Shown here piece by piece: positions 9,174 to 18,149 of a stretch of DNA of 64,000 nucleotides (positions within the stretch are counted from its first letter, which is position 1; the number at the start of each line of letters is the position of its first letter). Source of the DNA: an uncultured Polaribacter sp. (lineage in GTDB: Bacteria > Bacteroidota > Bacteroidia > Flavobacteriales > Flavobacteriaceae); contig NZ_CANLXV010000003.1 of assembly GCF_947495205.1 (NCBI RefSeq), positions 186,001 through 250,000 on the forward strand, written 5' to 3'. The notes below the pieces were generated by a model. That model saw nothing but the letters and a program-made list of their open reading frames with translations, made no database searches and was not told the DNA's origin. Made by a program: the position numbers and the translations under genes.

Positions 9174-10013
9174 ATGTTTTTAGAAGTAAAGAAACCCTTA
9201 GTAAGTGTAGCTTGGTTACAGCATAATTTAGAGAACAAAAACCAGATTGTTTTAGATTGCACCATTGCAAAAGTAACCGATAAAACAAAAGATAAAACAG
9301 AACAAAAACAAATTAAAAACGCACGTTTTTTTGATTTAAAACAGGTTTTTTCAGAAAAATCGGCAACTTTTCCAAACACCGTTTTATCACCAGAACAATT
9401 TCAAGAGAAAGCACAAGAATTAGGCATTAATAAAAATAGTTTTATTGTTTGTTATGACAATTTAGGAATCTATTCTTCACCTAGAGTTTGGTGGATGTTT
9501 CAACTCATGGGTTTTACAAATTGTGCCGTTTTAGATGGCGGTTTTCCAGAATGGATTTCAAAAAAATATCCCGTAGAAAATCCTCATAATAAAAAATACA
9601 CAAAAGGAAATTTTAAGGTAAATTATCAACCCCAAAAAATAAAATACACCAAAGACGTTTTAAATGCTTTAGAAAATAATGAGATTTTAATTGCAGATGC
9701 ACGCTCTAAAGGCAGGTTTTATGGCACAGAACCAGAGCCAAGAGAAGATTTAAAAAGCGGTCACATACCAAACTCTGTAAATTTACCTTTTACAGAAGTT
9801 TTAAAAGAAGGCAAATTAAAATCAGAAGAAGCGTTAAAAGAACTCTTTACAGATTATAAAACCAAAAAAGAAATTATATTTACCTGTGGTTCAGGAATTA
9901 CAGCTTCTATTTTAGCATTATCAGCAGCAATGGCAGGCATTAAAAACACTGCCGTTTATGATGGTTCTTGGACAGAGTGGGGCAGTACCAAAAACTTACC
10001 AATACACGTATAA
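9174..10013 (+). CDS. sseA: Sulfurtransferase, tandem rhodanese domains (3-mercaptopyruvate sulfurtransferase type)
   Basis: 279 residues with two rhodanese domains. The N-terminal domain is catalytically inactive as usual. The C-terminal domain carries the active-site loop CGSGITA (close to the CGSGVTA of mercaptopyruvate sulfurtransferases; thiosulfate sulfurtransferases usually have CRKGVTA). Other motifs are DARSKGRFYGTEPEPRE and SGHIPNSVNLPF. It would move sulfur from 3-mercaptopyruvate to cyanide or thiols. The substrate is inferred from the loop alone. The next small gene starts 2 bases after the stop. Confidence 0.9.
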   Translation: MFLEVKKPLVSVAWLQHNLENKNQIVLDCTIAKVTDKTKDKTEQKQIKNARFFDLKQVFSEKSATFPNTVLSPEQFQEKAQELGINKNSFIVCYDNLGIYSSPRVWWMFQLMGFTNCAVLDGGFPEWISKKYPVENPHNKKYTKGNFKVNYQPQKIKYTKDVLNALENNEILIADARSKGRFYGTEPEPREDLKSGHIPNSVNLPFTEVLKEGKLKSEEALKELFTDYKTKKEIIFTCGSGITASILALSAAMAGIKNTAVYDGSWTEWGSTKNLPIHV

Positions 10014-10015
10014 CT

Positions 10016-10342
10016 ATGAAATTAAATTGGACAAAAAAAGAATTTGAAGCTTATTTACTGCTATTTGCAGCGCATGCAAATCATGTAGAAGATAAAAAAG
10101 AAAACGAATTTATTAATACATTGGTAGATAAAAAAACGTTACATAAAATCCACACAGAAGTAGTTGTAGATTCAGAAGAAGAAAATTTAAGTAAAATTCA
10201 AGAATATATATCAAATAGCAAGTTTACCAATTCAGAAAAGGAAAATTTACTAAGAAATATTAAAAAAGTACTATTTGCAGACGGTTCTGTAGATATTTTA
10301 GAGAAAAAAGCATATACAATTTTGCAAAAAATGCTCAGTTAA
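10016..10342 (+). CDS. Small TerB-like helical protein
   Basis: 108 residues from the ATG at 10016, which follows the sulfurtransferase stop by 2 bases. An upstream in-frame ATG at 9968 lies inside that gene and is less likely. The protein is all helical. AYLLLFAAHANHVEDKKENE near the start and LFADGSVDILEKKA near the end resemble the two acidic segments of TerB-type domains. The family assignment is tentative and the function is unknown. Confidence 0.65.
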   Translation: MKLNWTKKEFEAYLLLFAAHANHVEDKKENEFINTLVDKKTLHKIHTEVVVDSEEENLSKIQEYISNSKFTNSEKENLLRNIKKVLFADGSVDILEKKAYTILQKMLS

Positions 10343-10470
10343 TTAACACTAATCAGCGGTATTTAAGATTATAACTAGAAAAAATAAAAAATATTTTTTA
10401 AAATATTTTAGAGTGTTTTATTCTTTAAAATAAAATAAAATTAAGATATTTGCATCATTAAAATAATAAA

Positions 10471-10527
10471 ATGAAATTTATTCAATTACATCGTCATCAT
10501 TTAAATAATTGCTCAATCGCGATTTAA
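10471..10527 (+). CDS. Histidine operon leader peptide
   Basis: An 18-codon ORF, MKFIQLHRHHLNNCSIAI, with three His codons in four (10489-10500). It ends at TAA 10525, 31 bases before a strong terminator hairpin and 145 bases before hisG. His codons placed just before a terminator ahead of a his operon are the hallmark of ribosome-mediated attenuation. No Shine-Dalgarno is seen; the ATG is preceded by an A-rich stretch, normal for this phylum. Confidence 0.85.
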   Translation: MKFIQLHRHHLNNCSIAI

Positions 10528-10598
10528 AAATGTATTGAATAAAGTCAACATATTTATAAACCCGTTTGAGCAAATCAAACGGGTTTTGCATTTTTAAA
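10480..10598 (+). promoter_or_regulatory. his operon transcription attenuator
   Basis: The terminator is a 12-base-pair perfect stem, AAACCCGTTTGA (10558-10569) with TCAAACGGGTTT (10575-10586), a 5-base loop and a T-rich tail. A competing antiterminator is visible: TTGCTCAA at 10509-10516, just after the His codons, is the exact reverse complement of TTGAGCAA at 10566-10573, which overlaps the terminator's left arm and loop. A third pairing, ATTCAATTACA (10480-10490) with TGTATTGAAT (10531-10540), could bracket the His codons. A ribosome stalled on the His codons leaves TTGCTCAA free to block the terminator. A ribosome reaching the stop codon covers it. Confidence 0.85.
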
Positions 10599-10671
10599 TT
10601 TAAAACAATTAGAAAATATAAAAATCAGTTTGATTGTTCCGTTTAAGAACAGTAAAAAGATAAAAATAAAG

Positions 10672-11529
10672 ATGAAAAACTTAAGAATTGCAGTACAAAA
10701 ATCTGGTAGATTAAATGAAGATTCTATGAGAATCCTTAAAGATATTGGTATTGCTATAGACAATGGTAAAGATCAATTAAAGGCAGCCGCAAGAGATTTT
10801 CCTGTAGAAGTTTTCTATTTAAGAAATGGTGATATTCCTCAATATTTAAAAGATGGCGTGGTAGATGCTGCCATTATTGGAGAAAATGTACTTATAGAAA
10901 AAGGAGCAGATATAGAATTTATAGAACGTTTAGGTTTTTCTAAATGTAAAGTTTCTATTGCAGTACCCAAAGAATCTACAGCAAATTCTTTAAAAGATTT
11001 AGATGGCAAACGCATTGCAACATCTTACCCAGAAACCGTAAAAAAATACTTAAAAGAGCAAAATATAAATGCACAATTGCACAAAATTAATGGCTCTGTA
11101 GAAATTGCACCAAATATTGGTTTGGCAGACGGTATTTGTGATATTGTTTCCAGTGGATCAACCTTATTTAAAAACGGATTAAAAGAAATTGAAGTTCTTT
11201 TAAAATCTGAAGCAGTTTTAGCAGTTTCTCCACAAATATCAGCAGAAAGAAAAGCTATTTTAGAAAAAATTCAATTTAGAATTCAATCTGTTTTAAAAGG
11301 TAGAAATTCTAAGTATGTGTTGTTAAATGCACCGAATGAAAAATTAGACGCAATTTTAGATTTGTTGCCAGGTATGCGTAGTCCAACTGTTTTACCGTTG
11401 GCAGAAAAAGGTTGGAGCTCTGTACACACCGTAATTTCTAAAAATCAGTTTTGGGAAATTATAGACGAATTAAAAGCCAATGGCGCAGAAGGTATTTTGG
11501 TTTGTCCAATAGAAAAAATGGTGCTCTAA
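10672..11529 (+). CDS. hisG: ATP phosphoribosyltransferase
   Basis: 285 residues from the ATG at 10672 (MKNLRIAVQKSGRL); the in-frame ATG at 10630 would add an unconserved tail. This is the long-form HisG with a C-terminal regulatory ACT-like domain, so it needs no HisZ. It catalyses the first step of histidine synthesis, ATP + PRPP to phosphoribosyl-ATP. The loop IVSSGSTLFKNGLKEIE fits the PRPP-binding region. It is the first structural gene after the attenuator. Confidence 0.95.
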   Translation: MKNLRIAVQKSGRLNEDSMRILKDIGIAIDNGKDQLKAAARDFPVEVFYLRNGDIPQYLKDGVVDAAIIGENVLIEKGADIEFIERLGFSKCKVSIAVPKESTANSLKDLDGKRIATSYPETVKKYLKEQNINAQLHKINGSVEIAPNIGLADGICDIVSSGSTLFKNGLKEIEVLLKSEAVLAVSPQISAERKAILEKIQFRIQSVLKGRNSKYVLLNAPNEKLDAILDLLPGMRSPTVLPLAEKGWSSVHTVISKNQFWEIIDELKANGAEGILVCPIEKMVL

Positions 11530-11623
11530 AAACGTCATTACAAAAGAGGAAAAATTAAAGTAATCTCTTTTTTAATACAAAGAATGCTTTACAAACTCAC
11601 AATGACAAAAATATATATTTTTT

Positions 11624-11738
11624 GGGCGTTTTAACGGGCTTTACACTATATCTTTTTGCTGAGTTTTCGATACAAATTTGCAAAAAAGCAAATTCACTCA
11701 AACTAAGCAAAAAGGATGTCGTTTCAATCCCTAACGCT
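11624..11738. repeat. Dispersed intergenic hairpin repeat, family A copy 2 (inside the his operon)
   Basis: Ends are inverted (GGGCGTT at 11624, AACGC at 11733). The core GCTTTACACTATATCTTTTT at 11638 is shared with copy 1. Nested inverted repeats follow: TTTTTGCT with AGCAAAAA, GAGTTT with AAACT, and AATTTGC with GCAAATT. It fills most of the 236-base spacer between hisG and hisD, so the transcript would carry a long hairpin here. Confidence 0.8.
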
Positions 11739-11765
11739 TGGGCAAGTTAATAAGAATTTAGAATT

Positions 11766-13055
11766 ATGAAAATCATAAACAATCCACATAAAAAAGATTG
11801 GAAAAAAATCTTAGAAAGACCTACCAAAACGGTTGATGATATTGAAGGTGTTGTTAACGATGTTTTTACGGATGTTAAAGAAAATGGAGATAAAGCCATT
11901 GCAAAATACACCCAAAAATTTGACGGAGTTGCTTTAGATAACGCCATTGTTTCAGAAACTGAAATTAATGAAGCAATTGGTTTAGTTTCTGAAGCATTAA
12001 AAGAAGCAATACAGTTAGCAAAATCAAATATAGAAGCTTTTCATAAAGTACAAAAAACAGAAAAAGTTTTTTTAGAAACCACAAATGGTGTGGAATGTTG
12101 GCAAGAAAAAAGACCAATTACTAAAGTAGGTTTGTATATTCCTGGAGGAACTGCGCCTTTGTTTTCAACAGTTTTAATGCTATCTGTTCCTGCTCAAATT
12201 GCAGGTTGTAAAGAAATTGTGTTGTGTTCTCCGCCAAACGCATCAGGTAAAATTCATCCAGCCATTTTATATACAGCTCATTTATGTGGTGTTACCAAAA
12301 TTGTAAAAATGGGTGGTATACAAGCCATTGCAGGTTTAACTTTTGGTACAGCAACAATACCACAAGTGTATAAAATATTTGGTCCAGGAAATCAGTTTGT
12401 AACGGTTGCAAAACAGCTTTCAACAAAATTTGGTGTTGCTATAGACATGCCAGCAGGTCCAAGTGAATTGTTAGTGGTTGCAGATGATGCTGCAGACGCA
12501 AGTTTTGTAGCTGCAGATTTGTTAAGTCAAGCAGAACATGGTGTAGATTCTCAAGTTATTTTGGTATCAACTTCCAAAAAATTAATTGCAGATGTTGAAG
12601 TAGAGATTAACAAACAAATAGAAGAGTTACCAAGAGTAGAAATTGCCAAAAAAGCCATAGAAAATTCGAAATCTATATTGGTAAAAGACCACGCAGAGGC
12701 TTTAGATTTAATTAATGAATATGGTCCAGAACATTTTATTGTGTGCACAAAAGATGATGATTTTTATGTAAACAATATTGAAAATGCAGGCTCTGTTTTT
12801 ATTGGAAATTATACACCAGAAAGCGCAGGAGATTATGCATCTGGCACAAACCATACTTTACCAACAAACGGATTTACAAAAGCATATTCTGGTGTAAATT
12901 TAGATAGTTTTAATAAAAGTATTACTTTTCAAAAAATATCTGAAACAGGTATAAAAAATATAGGAAAAGCCATTGAAATTATGGCAGAAACAGAAGGTTT
13001 ACAAGCGCACAAAAATGCGGTTACTTTGCGTTTAAAATATATTAAAAATAATTAA
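11766..13055 (+). CDS. hisD: Histidinol dehydrogenase
   Basis: 429 residues, full length. It catalyses the last two steps of the pathway, histidinol to histidine, with Zn and NAD. Motifs include VGLYIPGGTAPLFSTVLM, KIFGPGNQFVTVAKQ, DMPAGPSELLVVAD, LLSQAEHGVDSQ, EYGPEHFIV and GDYASGTNHTLPT, which hold the Zn and catalytic residues (Gln/His of QAEHG; Glu-His of PEHF). Second structural gene of the operon. Confidence 0.97.
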   Translation: MKIINNPHKKDWKKILERPTKTVDDIEGVVNDVFTDVKENGDKAIAKYTQKFDGVALDNAIVSETEINEAIGLVSEALKEAIQLAKSNIEAFHKVQKTEKVFLETTNGVECWQEKRPITKVGLYIPGGTAPLFSTVLMLSVPAQIAGCKEIVLCSPPNASGKIHPAILYTAHLCGVTKIVKMGGIQAIAGLTFGTATIPQVYKIFGPGNQFVTVAKQLSTKFGVAIDMPAGPSELLVVADDAADASFVAADLLSQAEHGVDSQVILVSTSKKLIADVEVEINKQIEELPRVEIAKKAIENSKSILVKDHAEALDLINEYGPEHFIVCTKDDDFYVNNIENAGSVFIGNYTPESAGDYASGTNHTLPTNGFTKAYSGVNLDSFNKSITFQKISETGIKNIGKAIEIMAETEGLQAHKNAVTLRLKYIKNN

Positions 13056-13086
13056 TAAGAGCGATATTTTTTCCTTTTAATGGAAG

Positions 13087-14151
13087 ATGTCCAAAAGACA
13101 AATGGGGAATTTCAATATAAACAATCTCGTAAGAGAAAATATCAAAAACATCAAACCATATTCTTCTGCAAGAGATGAATATAAAGATGCTACTTCAGAC
13201 CAAATGGTGTTTTTAGATGCTAATGAAAATCCGTTTGAAAACGGTGTAAATCGTTATCCAGATCCACAGCAACACGCCGTTAAAGACTTGTTATCAAAAA
13301 TAAAAAAGGTTTCTAAAGAAAATATTCTTCTAGGAAATGGAAGTGATGAAGTTTTAGATTTATTGTTTAGAGCTTTTTGCGAACCCAAAGAAGATAATAT
13401 TATTACTTTACCGCCAACTTATGGTATGTATAGTGTTTTAGCCAATATTAATAATGTAGAAAATAAAACGGTTTTATTAACACAAGATTTTCAACCAAAA
13501 GTTAATCAGATTTTAGAAAAAATAAATGAGAATTCTAAAATGCTTTTTTTATGTTCGCCAAATAATCCTTCAGGAAATAGTTTTTCAACCAAAATTATAG
13601 AAGAATTGTTACACAAATTCAATGGTTTTGTAATTATAGATGAAGCTTATATTGATTTTTCTGAGGAAAAAAGTTGGTTAGCAAGATTGGAAGAATTTCC
13701 AAATTTAATTGTAACGCAAACCTTGTCTAAAGCTTATGGTCTAGCAGGAATTAGGTTAGGTGTTTGTTATGCATCACCAGAAATTATAAAAATTTTAAAT
13801 AACATAAAACCACCTTATAATGTAAACCAATTAACGCAACAAAAGGCAATTGAGCGTTTGCAAAAGGTAAATGAAGTTCAGCAAGAAATTATAGCAATTA
13901 AGAACCAAAGAAATCAGCTAATTTCTAATTTAAAAGAAATTGATTTTATAAAAGAAATTTACCCAACAGATTGTAATTTTGTTTTGGTAAAGGTAGATGA
14001 TGCAACAAAAAGGTATAATCAATTAATAGCGAAAGGAATTGTAATTCGTAATAGAACTACACAGCCTTTGTGCGAAAATACATTGCGTTTTACAATAGGA
14101 ACTGATGTTGAAAATAATAGATTATTACAGGCTTTAACGGAAATAGAATAA
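13087..14151 (+). CDS. hisC: Histidinol-phosphate aminotransferase
   Basis: 354 residues, a fold-type I PLP enzyme. The PLP lysine lies in TQTLSKAYGLAGIRLG. LCSPNNPSGN and VIIDEAYIDF are further class signatures. It transfers an amino group to imidazole-acetol phosphate. The ATG at 13087 is followed by a second in-frame ATG at 13102, which begins MGNFNINNLVREN and aligns better with the usual family N terminus. Either may be used. Confidence 0.95.
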   Translation: MSKRQMGNFNINNLVRENIKNIKPYSSARDEYKDATSDQMVFLDANENPFENGVNRYPDPQQHAVKDLLSKIKKVSKENILLGNGSDEVLDLLFRAFCEPKEDNIITLPPTYGMYSVLANINNVENKTVLLTQDFQPKVNQILEKINENSKMLFLCSPNNPSGNSFSTKIIEELLHKFNGFVIIDEAYIDFSEEKSWLARLEEFPNLIVTQTLSKAYGLAGIRLGVCYASPEIIKILNNIKPPYNVNQLTQQKAIERLQKVNEVQQEIIAIKNQRNQLISNLKEIDFIKEIYPTDCNFVLVKVDDATKRYNQLIAKGIVIRNRTTQPLCENTLRFTIGTDVENNRLLQALTEIE

Positions 14152-14153
14152 AA

Positions 14154-14224
14154 TGTTATTCCTGTGCAGGCAAGGAATCCAAAATTAAAATTAGAAGTAG
14201 ATTCCTGTTTTTACAGGAATGACA
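14154..14224. repeat. Dispersed inverted-repeat element, family C (between hisC and hisB)
   Basis: The ends are inverted copies: TGTTATTCCTG at 14154 and CAGGAATGACA at 14214-14224. The right half is a hairpin, ATTCCTGT-TTTT-ACAGGAAT; the left half ATTCCT...AGGAAT encloses GTGCAGGCA. It resembles a widespread flavobacterial intergenic element with TTCCTGC...GCAGGAA arms (recalled, not searched). One copy is seen in this window. Confidence 0.7.
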
Positions 14225-14236
14225 AGAAAAACTAAA

Positions 14237-15376
14237 ATGAGTAAAAAGGTACTATTTATAGACAGAGACGGAACATTAGTTTTAGAACCGCCCGTAGATT
14301 ATCAACTAGATAGTTTAGAAAAGTTAGAATATTATCCAAAAGTATTTCAATACATGGCAAAAATTGCGTCTGAATTGGATTACGAATTGGTAATGGTGAC
14401 CAACCAAGATGGTTTGGGAACCAATTCTTTTCCTGAAGAAACGTTTTGGCCAGCTCAAAATAAAATTATTGATGCTTTTGCAAAAGAAGGTGTTGTTTTT
14501 TCTGAAATTTTTATAGATAAAACTTTTCCTCATGAAAATGCAGAAACACGTAAACCAAGAACAGGTTTGTTAACTAAATATTTTTCTGAAGAATATGATT
14601 TAGCAAATTCTTTTGTTTTAGGAGATAGAATTACAGACATGGAATTGGCTAAAAATTTAGGTGCAAAAGGTATTTATTTATCAGAAAACCCTGATTTAGG
14701 AGCAGATGAAATAGAAACTTCTAAGCAAGAAATTTTAGATTGTATTGCGTTAACATCTACAGATTGGTCTGCAATTTATGAGTTTTTAAAATTAAAAGAT
14801 AGAGTTGCAGAAATTACTAGAAATACCAATGAAACTAAAATTTACATCAAACTAAATTTAGACGGTTCTGGTAAAAATAATATTGCTACAGGCTTGCATT
14901 TTTTTGATCATATGTTAGATCAAATTGGTAGACATGGAAACATGGATTTAACCATAAAAGTAGATGGCGATTTAGAAGTAGATGAACATCACACAATAGA
15001 AGATACCATGATTGCTTTTGGAGAATTATTCAACAAAGCATTAGGCAATAAATTAGGCATAGAACGTTATGGTTTTTGCTTACCAATGGACGATTGTTTA
15101 GCACAAGTTGCAGTGGATTTTGGTGGAAGAAATTGGCTAGAATGGGATGCTAAATTTAAAAGAGAAAAAATAGGTGATATGCCAACCGAAATGTTTTTCC
15201 ATTTATTTAAATCATTTACAGATGGCGCAAAATGCAACCTAAATATTAAGGCAGAAGGTGTTAATGAACATCACAAAATAGAAGGTATTTTTAAAGCTTT
15301 TGCTAAAGCGATGAAAATGGCTGTTAAAAGAGATCCTAACAAGATGTTTTTACCATCTACAAAAGGATTGTTATAG
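14237..15376 (+). CDS. hisB: Bifunctional histidinol-phosphatase / imidazoleglycerol-phosphate dehydratase
   Basis: 379 residues from the ATG at 14237 ([13 protein letters not shown]); an in-frame ATG at 14219 lies within the family C repeat and is rejected. The N-terminal HAD phosphatase domain (about residues 1-165) has the nucleophile motif DRDGT and a [10 protein letters not shown] metal site. The C-terminal IGPD domain has the two metal-binding His clusters DEHHTIEDT and NEHHKIEG. It carries out the dehydratase and phosphatase steps. Confidence 0.97.
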   Translation: MSKKVLFIDRDGTLVLEPPVDYQLDSLEKLEYYPKVFQYMAKIASELDYELVMVTNQDGLGTNSFPEETFWPAQNKIIDAFAKEGVVFSEIFIDKTFPHENAETRKPRTGLLTKYFSEEYDLANSFVLGDRITDMELAKNLGAKGIYLSENPDLGADEIETSKQEILDCIALTSTDWSAIYEFLKLKDRVAEITRNTNETKIYIKLNLDGSGKNNIATGLHFFDHMLDQIGRHGNMDLTIKVDGDLEVDEHHTIEDTMIAFGELFNKALGNKLGIERYGFCLPMDDCLAQVAVDFGGRNWLEWDAKFKREKIGDMPTEMFFHLFKSFTDGAKCNLNIKAEGVNEHHKIEGIFKAFAKAMKMAVKRDPNKMFLPSTKGLL

Positions 15377-15407
15377 TTGATTGTGATTTGTTTTTAGTTC
15401 TTGGTGT

Positions 15408-15460
15408 TTTAAACCATCAATTAAAAACCAAAAAACATCAACAATAAACCAATAGAAAAA
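15408..15460 (+). repeat. C/A-rich spacer tract before hisH
   Basis: This spacer reads as degenerate copies of ACCA(A)n with very little G. Similar tracts precede hisA, hisF and hisIE in the same operon. No hairpin is apparent, so the mRNA around the hisH start should be unstructured. Confidence 0.5.
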
Positions 15461-16051
15461 ATGAAATTAGTAATTATAGATTACGGAGCAGGAAACATAA
15501 AAAGTATTCAATTTGCTTTTAAAAGATTAGGAGTTGATGCCATTTTAACAAATAATGTGAATGAAATTAAAACTGCAGATAAAGTAATTTTTCCTGGAGT
15601 TGGAGAAGCAAGTTCTGCAATGAAAATGTTAAAAGAAAGTGGTTTAGATACTTTAATACCTACTTTAAAACAACCCGTTTTAGGAATTTGTCTAGGAATG
15701 CAATTAATGTGTAACTCCTCTGAAGAAGGAAACACTAAAGGATTGGGCATTTTTAATGTAGCTATAAAACGTTTTACAGATAAAGTTAAGGTTCCTCAAA
15801 TGGGTTGGAACGTAATTTCTAATTTAAAGTCAGATTTATTTACGGGAATCAAAGAAAATGAATTCATGTATTTAGTGCATAGTTTTTATGCAGAAAAATG
15901 TGAAGAAATGATTGCTGAAACAGACTATGAAATTGCATATGCATCTGCTTTACAGAAAAATAATTTTTATGGTGTGCAATTTCATCCAGAAAAATCTGGA
16001 ATAGAAGGAGCAAAAATTCTACAAAACTTTTTAGATTTAAAAAATAAATAA
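15461..16051 (+). CDS. hisH: Imidazole glycerol phosphate synthase, glutaminase subunit
   Basis: 196 residues, a class I glutamine amidotransferase. The catalytic triad is visible: Cys in LGICLGMQLM, and His and Glu in VQFHPEKSG. The start MKLVIIDYGAGNIKS is canonical. It supplies ammonia to HisF, encoded downstream. The ridA-like gene starts 10 bases after the stop. Confidence 0.97.
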   Translation: MKLVIIDYGAGNIKSIQFAFKRLGVDAILTNNVNEIKTADKVIFPGVGEASSAMKMLKESGLDTLIPTLKQPVLGICLGMQLMCNSSEEGNTKGLGIFNVAIKRFTDKVKVPQMGWNVISNLKSDLFTGIKENEFMYLVHSFYAEKCEEMIAETDYEIAYASALQKNNFYGVQFHPEKSGIEGAKILQNFLDLKNK

Positions 16052-16061
16052 CAATATAAAT

Positions 16062-16442
16062 ATGGCAAGAAAATTAATTAGTTCAGGATCTCCTTTTGAA
16101 GATGAAATGGGATACTCAAGAGCAGTAGTAGAAGGAGATTGGGTTTTTGTTTCTGGTACAACCGGTTTTAATTATGAAAACATGACAATTGCAGATGATG
16201 TTGTAAGTCAAACAGCGCAATGTTTTGAAAATATAAAAGCAGTTTTAGAGCAGGCAGGTTCTAGTTTAGATAAAATTGTGCGTGTAACGTATATCTTACC
16301 AGTTGCAGCAGATTTTAATTCAATTTTACCAGTATTAAAAAAATATTTGGGAAATGTAAAGCCAGCAGCAACTGTTTTTTCTGCAGCTTTAATTGATGAG
16401 AAAATGAAAATTGAAATTCAGGTTACAGCTTTAAATAAGTAA
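16062..16442 (+). CDS. RidA/YjgF/UK114 family protein within the his operon
   Basis: 126 residues, the standard trimeric Rid fold length. Motifs: EDEMGYSRAVVEGDWVFVSG, QTAQCFENIKAVLEQAG and KPAATVFSAALIDEKMKIEI. Canonical RidA deaminases have an Arg two-thirds into the last motif (VARLP in E. coli). Aligned here, that position is occupied by the AAL of SAALID with no Arg, so classical 2-aminoacrylate deaminase activity is doubtful. It sits between hisH and hisA, 10 bases after hisH. It may protect or tune the pathway, but that is inference. Confidence 0.9.
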   Translation: MARKLISSGSPFEDEMGYSRAVVEGDWVFVSGTTGFNYENMTIADDVVSQTAQCFENIKAVLEQAGSSLDKIVRVTYILPVAADFNSILPVLKKYLGNVKPAATVFSAALIDEKMKIEIQVTALNK

Positions 16443-16489
16443 TTTATTGATAGTTATTAGTTTATGATTGTTTGTAGAAAAATGTAAAT

Positions 16490-16530
16490 ATTCACCAACC
16501 AAAAACTAAAAACCGAAAACCAAATAAAAA
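16490..16530 (+). repeat. C/A-rich spacer tract before hisA
   Basis: Repeated ACCAACCAAAAACTAAAAACC-type sequence ending in an A-run at the hisA ATG. It is related to the tracts before hisF and hisIE. No secondary structure is apparent. Confidence 0.55.
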
Positions 16531-17271
16531 ATGAGAATAATACCTGCAATTGATATTATAGATGGTAAATGTGTGCGTTTAACCAAAGGAGATTACAATA
16601 CAAAAAAAATCTATAACGAAAATCCAATAGAGGTTGCTGCAGCATTTGAAGATGCAGGGATTGAATTTTTGCATGTGGTGGATTTAGATGGTGCAAAAGC
16701 AAGTACAATTGTAAATCATAAAGTTTTAGAAAAAATTGCAACAAAAACAAATTTAAAAATTGATTTTGGTGGTGGTTTAAAAGCTGACAAAGACTTGGAA
16801 ATTGCTTTTAATTCTGGTGCAAATCAAATTACTGGTGGCAGTATAGCTGTTAAAAACCCAACAATATTTAAAAGTTGGATTGAGAAATTTGGTTCAGAAA
16901 AAATAATTTTAGGTGCAGATTTTTATCCAGATAATTCAGGCGGAAAAATAGCAACAAACGGTTGGCAAGAAGAAAGTTCTTTAGAATTGATCCCTTTTAT
17001 TACAGGCTATCAAAAAGAGGGAATACAGTATGTAATTTGTACAGATATTTCAAAAGATGGTATGTTACAAGGCCCTAGTTTTGATGTTTACCAACAAATT
17101 TTATCAGAAGTAAAACCCTTAAAATTAATTGCATCAGGAGGAATATCATCTTTTGATGAAATTCCAAAGTTGGCAGCAAATGGTTGTGAAGGCGTAATTA
17201 TTGGAAAAGCAATTTATGAGAATAAAATTAGTTTGAAACAACTAGAAAAATACATAGTTGACGGTTTATAA
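16531..17271 (+). CDS. hisA: ProFAR isomerase (1-(5-phosphoribosyl)-5-[(5-phosphoribosylamino)methylideneamino]imidazole-4-carboxamide isomerase)
   Basis: 246 residues, a TIM barrel. The general base Asp lies in [14 protein letters not shown] and the second Asp in [13 protein letters not shown]. Phosphate-binding loops FGGGLK and IASGGISS are present. It follows the ridA-like gene after an 88-base spacer. Confidence 0.97.
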   Translation: MRIIPAIDIIDGKCVRLTKGDYNTKKIYNENPIEVAAAFEDAGIEFLHVVDLDGAKASTIVNHKVLEKIATKTNLKIDFGGGLKADKDLEIAFNSGANQITGGSIAVKNPTIFKSWIEKFGSEKIILGADFYPDNSGGKIATNGWQEESSLELIPFITGYQKEGIQYVICTDISKDGMLQGPSFDVYQQILSEVKPLKLIASGGISSFDEIPKLAANGCEGVIIGKAIYENKISLKQLEKYIVDGL

Positions 17272-17282
17272 TTATCATTTTT

Positions 17283-17345
17283 AACCAAAAACCACCAACC
17301 AAAAACCACCAACCAAAAACCAACAACCACCAACCAACACAAAAT
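17283..17345 (+). repeat. Pure A/C tandem repeat tract before hisF
   Basis: The 14-base unit AACCAAAAACCACC is repeated exactly twice (17283-17296 and 17297-17310), then partially. From 17283 to about 17340 the + strand contains no G and no T, followed by an A-run into the hisF start. The transcript here cannot form Watson-Crick pairs with itself. Confidence 0.85.
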
Positions 17346-17348
17346 AAA

Positions 17349-18104
17349 ATGTTAACAAAAAGAATAGTACCTTGTTTAGATATTAAAAACGGAAGAACTG
17401 TAAAAGGTGTAAATTTCGTAAATTTAATTGACGCAGGAGATCCTGTGGTTTTAGCAAAACAATATGCAGATTTAGGTGCAGATGAATTGGTGTTTTTAGA
17501 TATTGCAGCAACTTTAGAAAATAGAGGAACTACGTTAGATATGGTTTTAAAAGTAGCAGAACAAGTAAATATTCCGTTTACAGTAGGTGGTGGTATTTCT
17601 TCCGTTGCACATGTAGATAAATTATTAAAATGTGGTGCAGATAAAGTCTCAATTAATTCTTCTGCAGTAAAAAGACCAGATTTAATAAACGAATTGGCAG
17701 AAAAATTTGGGAATCAATGTGTGGTGGTTGCCATAGATGCAAAACAAGTTGAGGGAGAATGGTTAGTGCATTTGGCAGGAGGTACAATTCCAACAGAAAT
17801 TAAGTTGTTTGATTGGGCAATAGAAGTTGAAAAACGTGGAGCAGGAGAAATATTATTTACGTCTATGAATCATGATGGAACCAAAGCAGGTTTTGCGAAT
17901 AAAGCTTTGGCACATTTATCATCAATAGTAAATATACCTATTATAGCTTCTGGAGGAGCTGGAAATATGCAACATTTTGCAGATACTTTTATTGAAGGAA
18001 AAGCAGATGCAGCTTTAGCCGCAAGTGTTTTTCATTTTGGTGAAATACCAATTTTAGAATTAAAAAAAGCATTAAAAATACAGGGAATTCCTGTAAGAAT
18101 ATAA
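17349..18104 (+). CDS. hisF: Imidazole glycerol phosphate synthase, cyclase subunit
   Basis: 251 residues, a TIM barrel. The catalytic Asp residues lie in [16 protein letters not shown] and [11 protein letters not shown]. Phosphate loops VGGGISS and IASGGAG are present. It forms the HisH-HisF complex, giving IGP and AICAR. Confidence 0.97.
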   Translation: MLTKRIVPCLDIKNGRTVKGVNFVNLIDAGDPVVLAKQYADLGADELVFLDIAATLENRGTTLDMVLKVAEQVNIPFTVGGGISSVAHVDKLLKCGADKVSINSSAVKRPDLINELAEKFGNQCVVVAIDAKQVEGEWLVHLAGGTIPTEIKLFDWAIEVEKRGAGEILFTSMNHDGTKAGFANKALAHLSSIVNIPIIASGGAGNMQHFADTFIEGKADAALAASVFHFGEIPILELKKALKIQGIPVRI

Positions 18105-18149
18105 AATTTGTTGTTAATACATGGTTTATGTTTCTTTGAAATACGGATC

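Noticed and set aside
9170..9379. Reverse-strand open frame over the start of the sulfurtransferase gene
   Set aside because: It is antisense to the N-terminal domain of a clear rhodanese protein and shows no domain of its own.
17283..17345. CRISPR-like array from the repeated 14-base units before hisF
   Set aside because: The units are contiguous and degenerate with no spacers, and no Cas genes are near.
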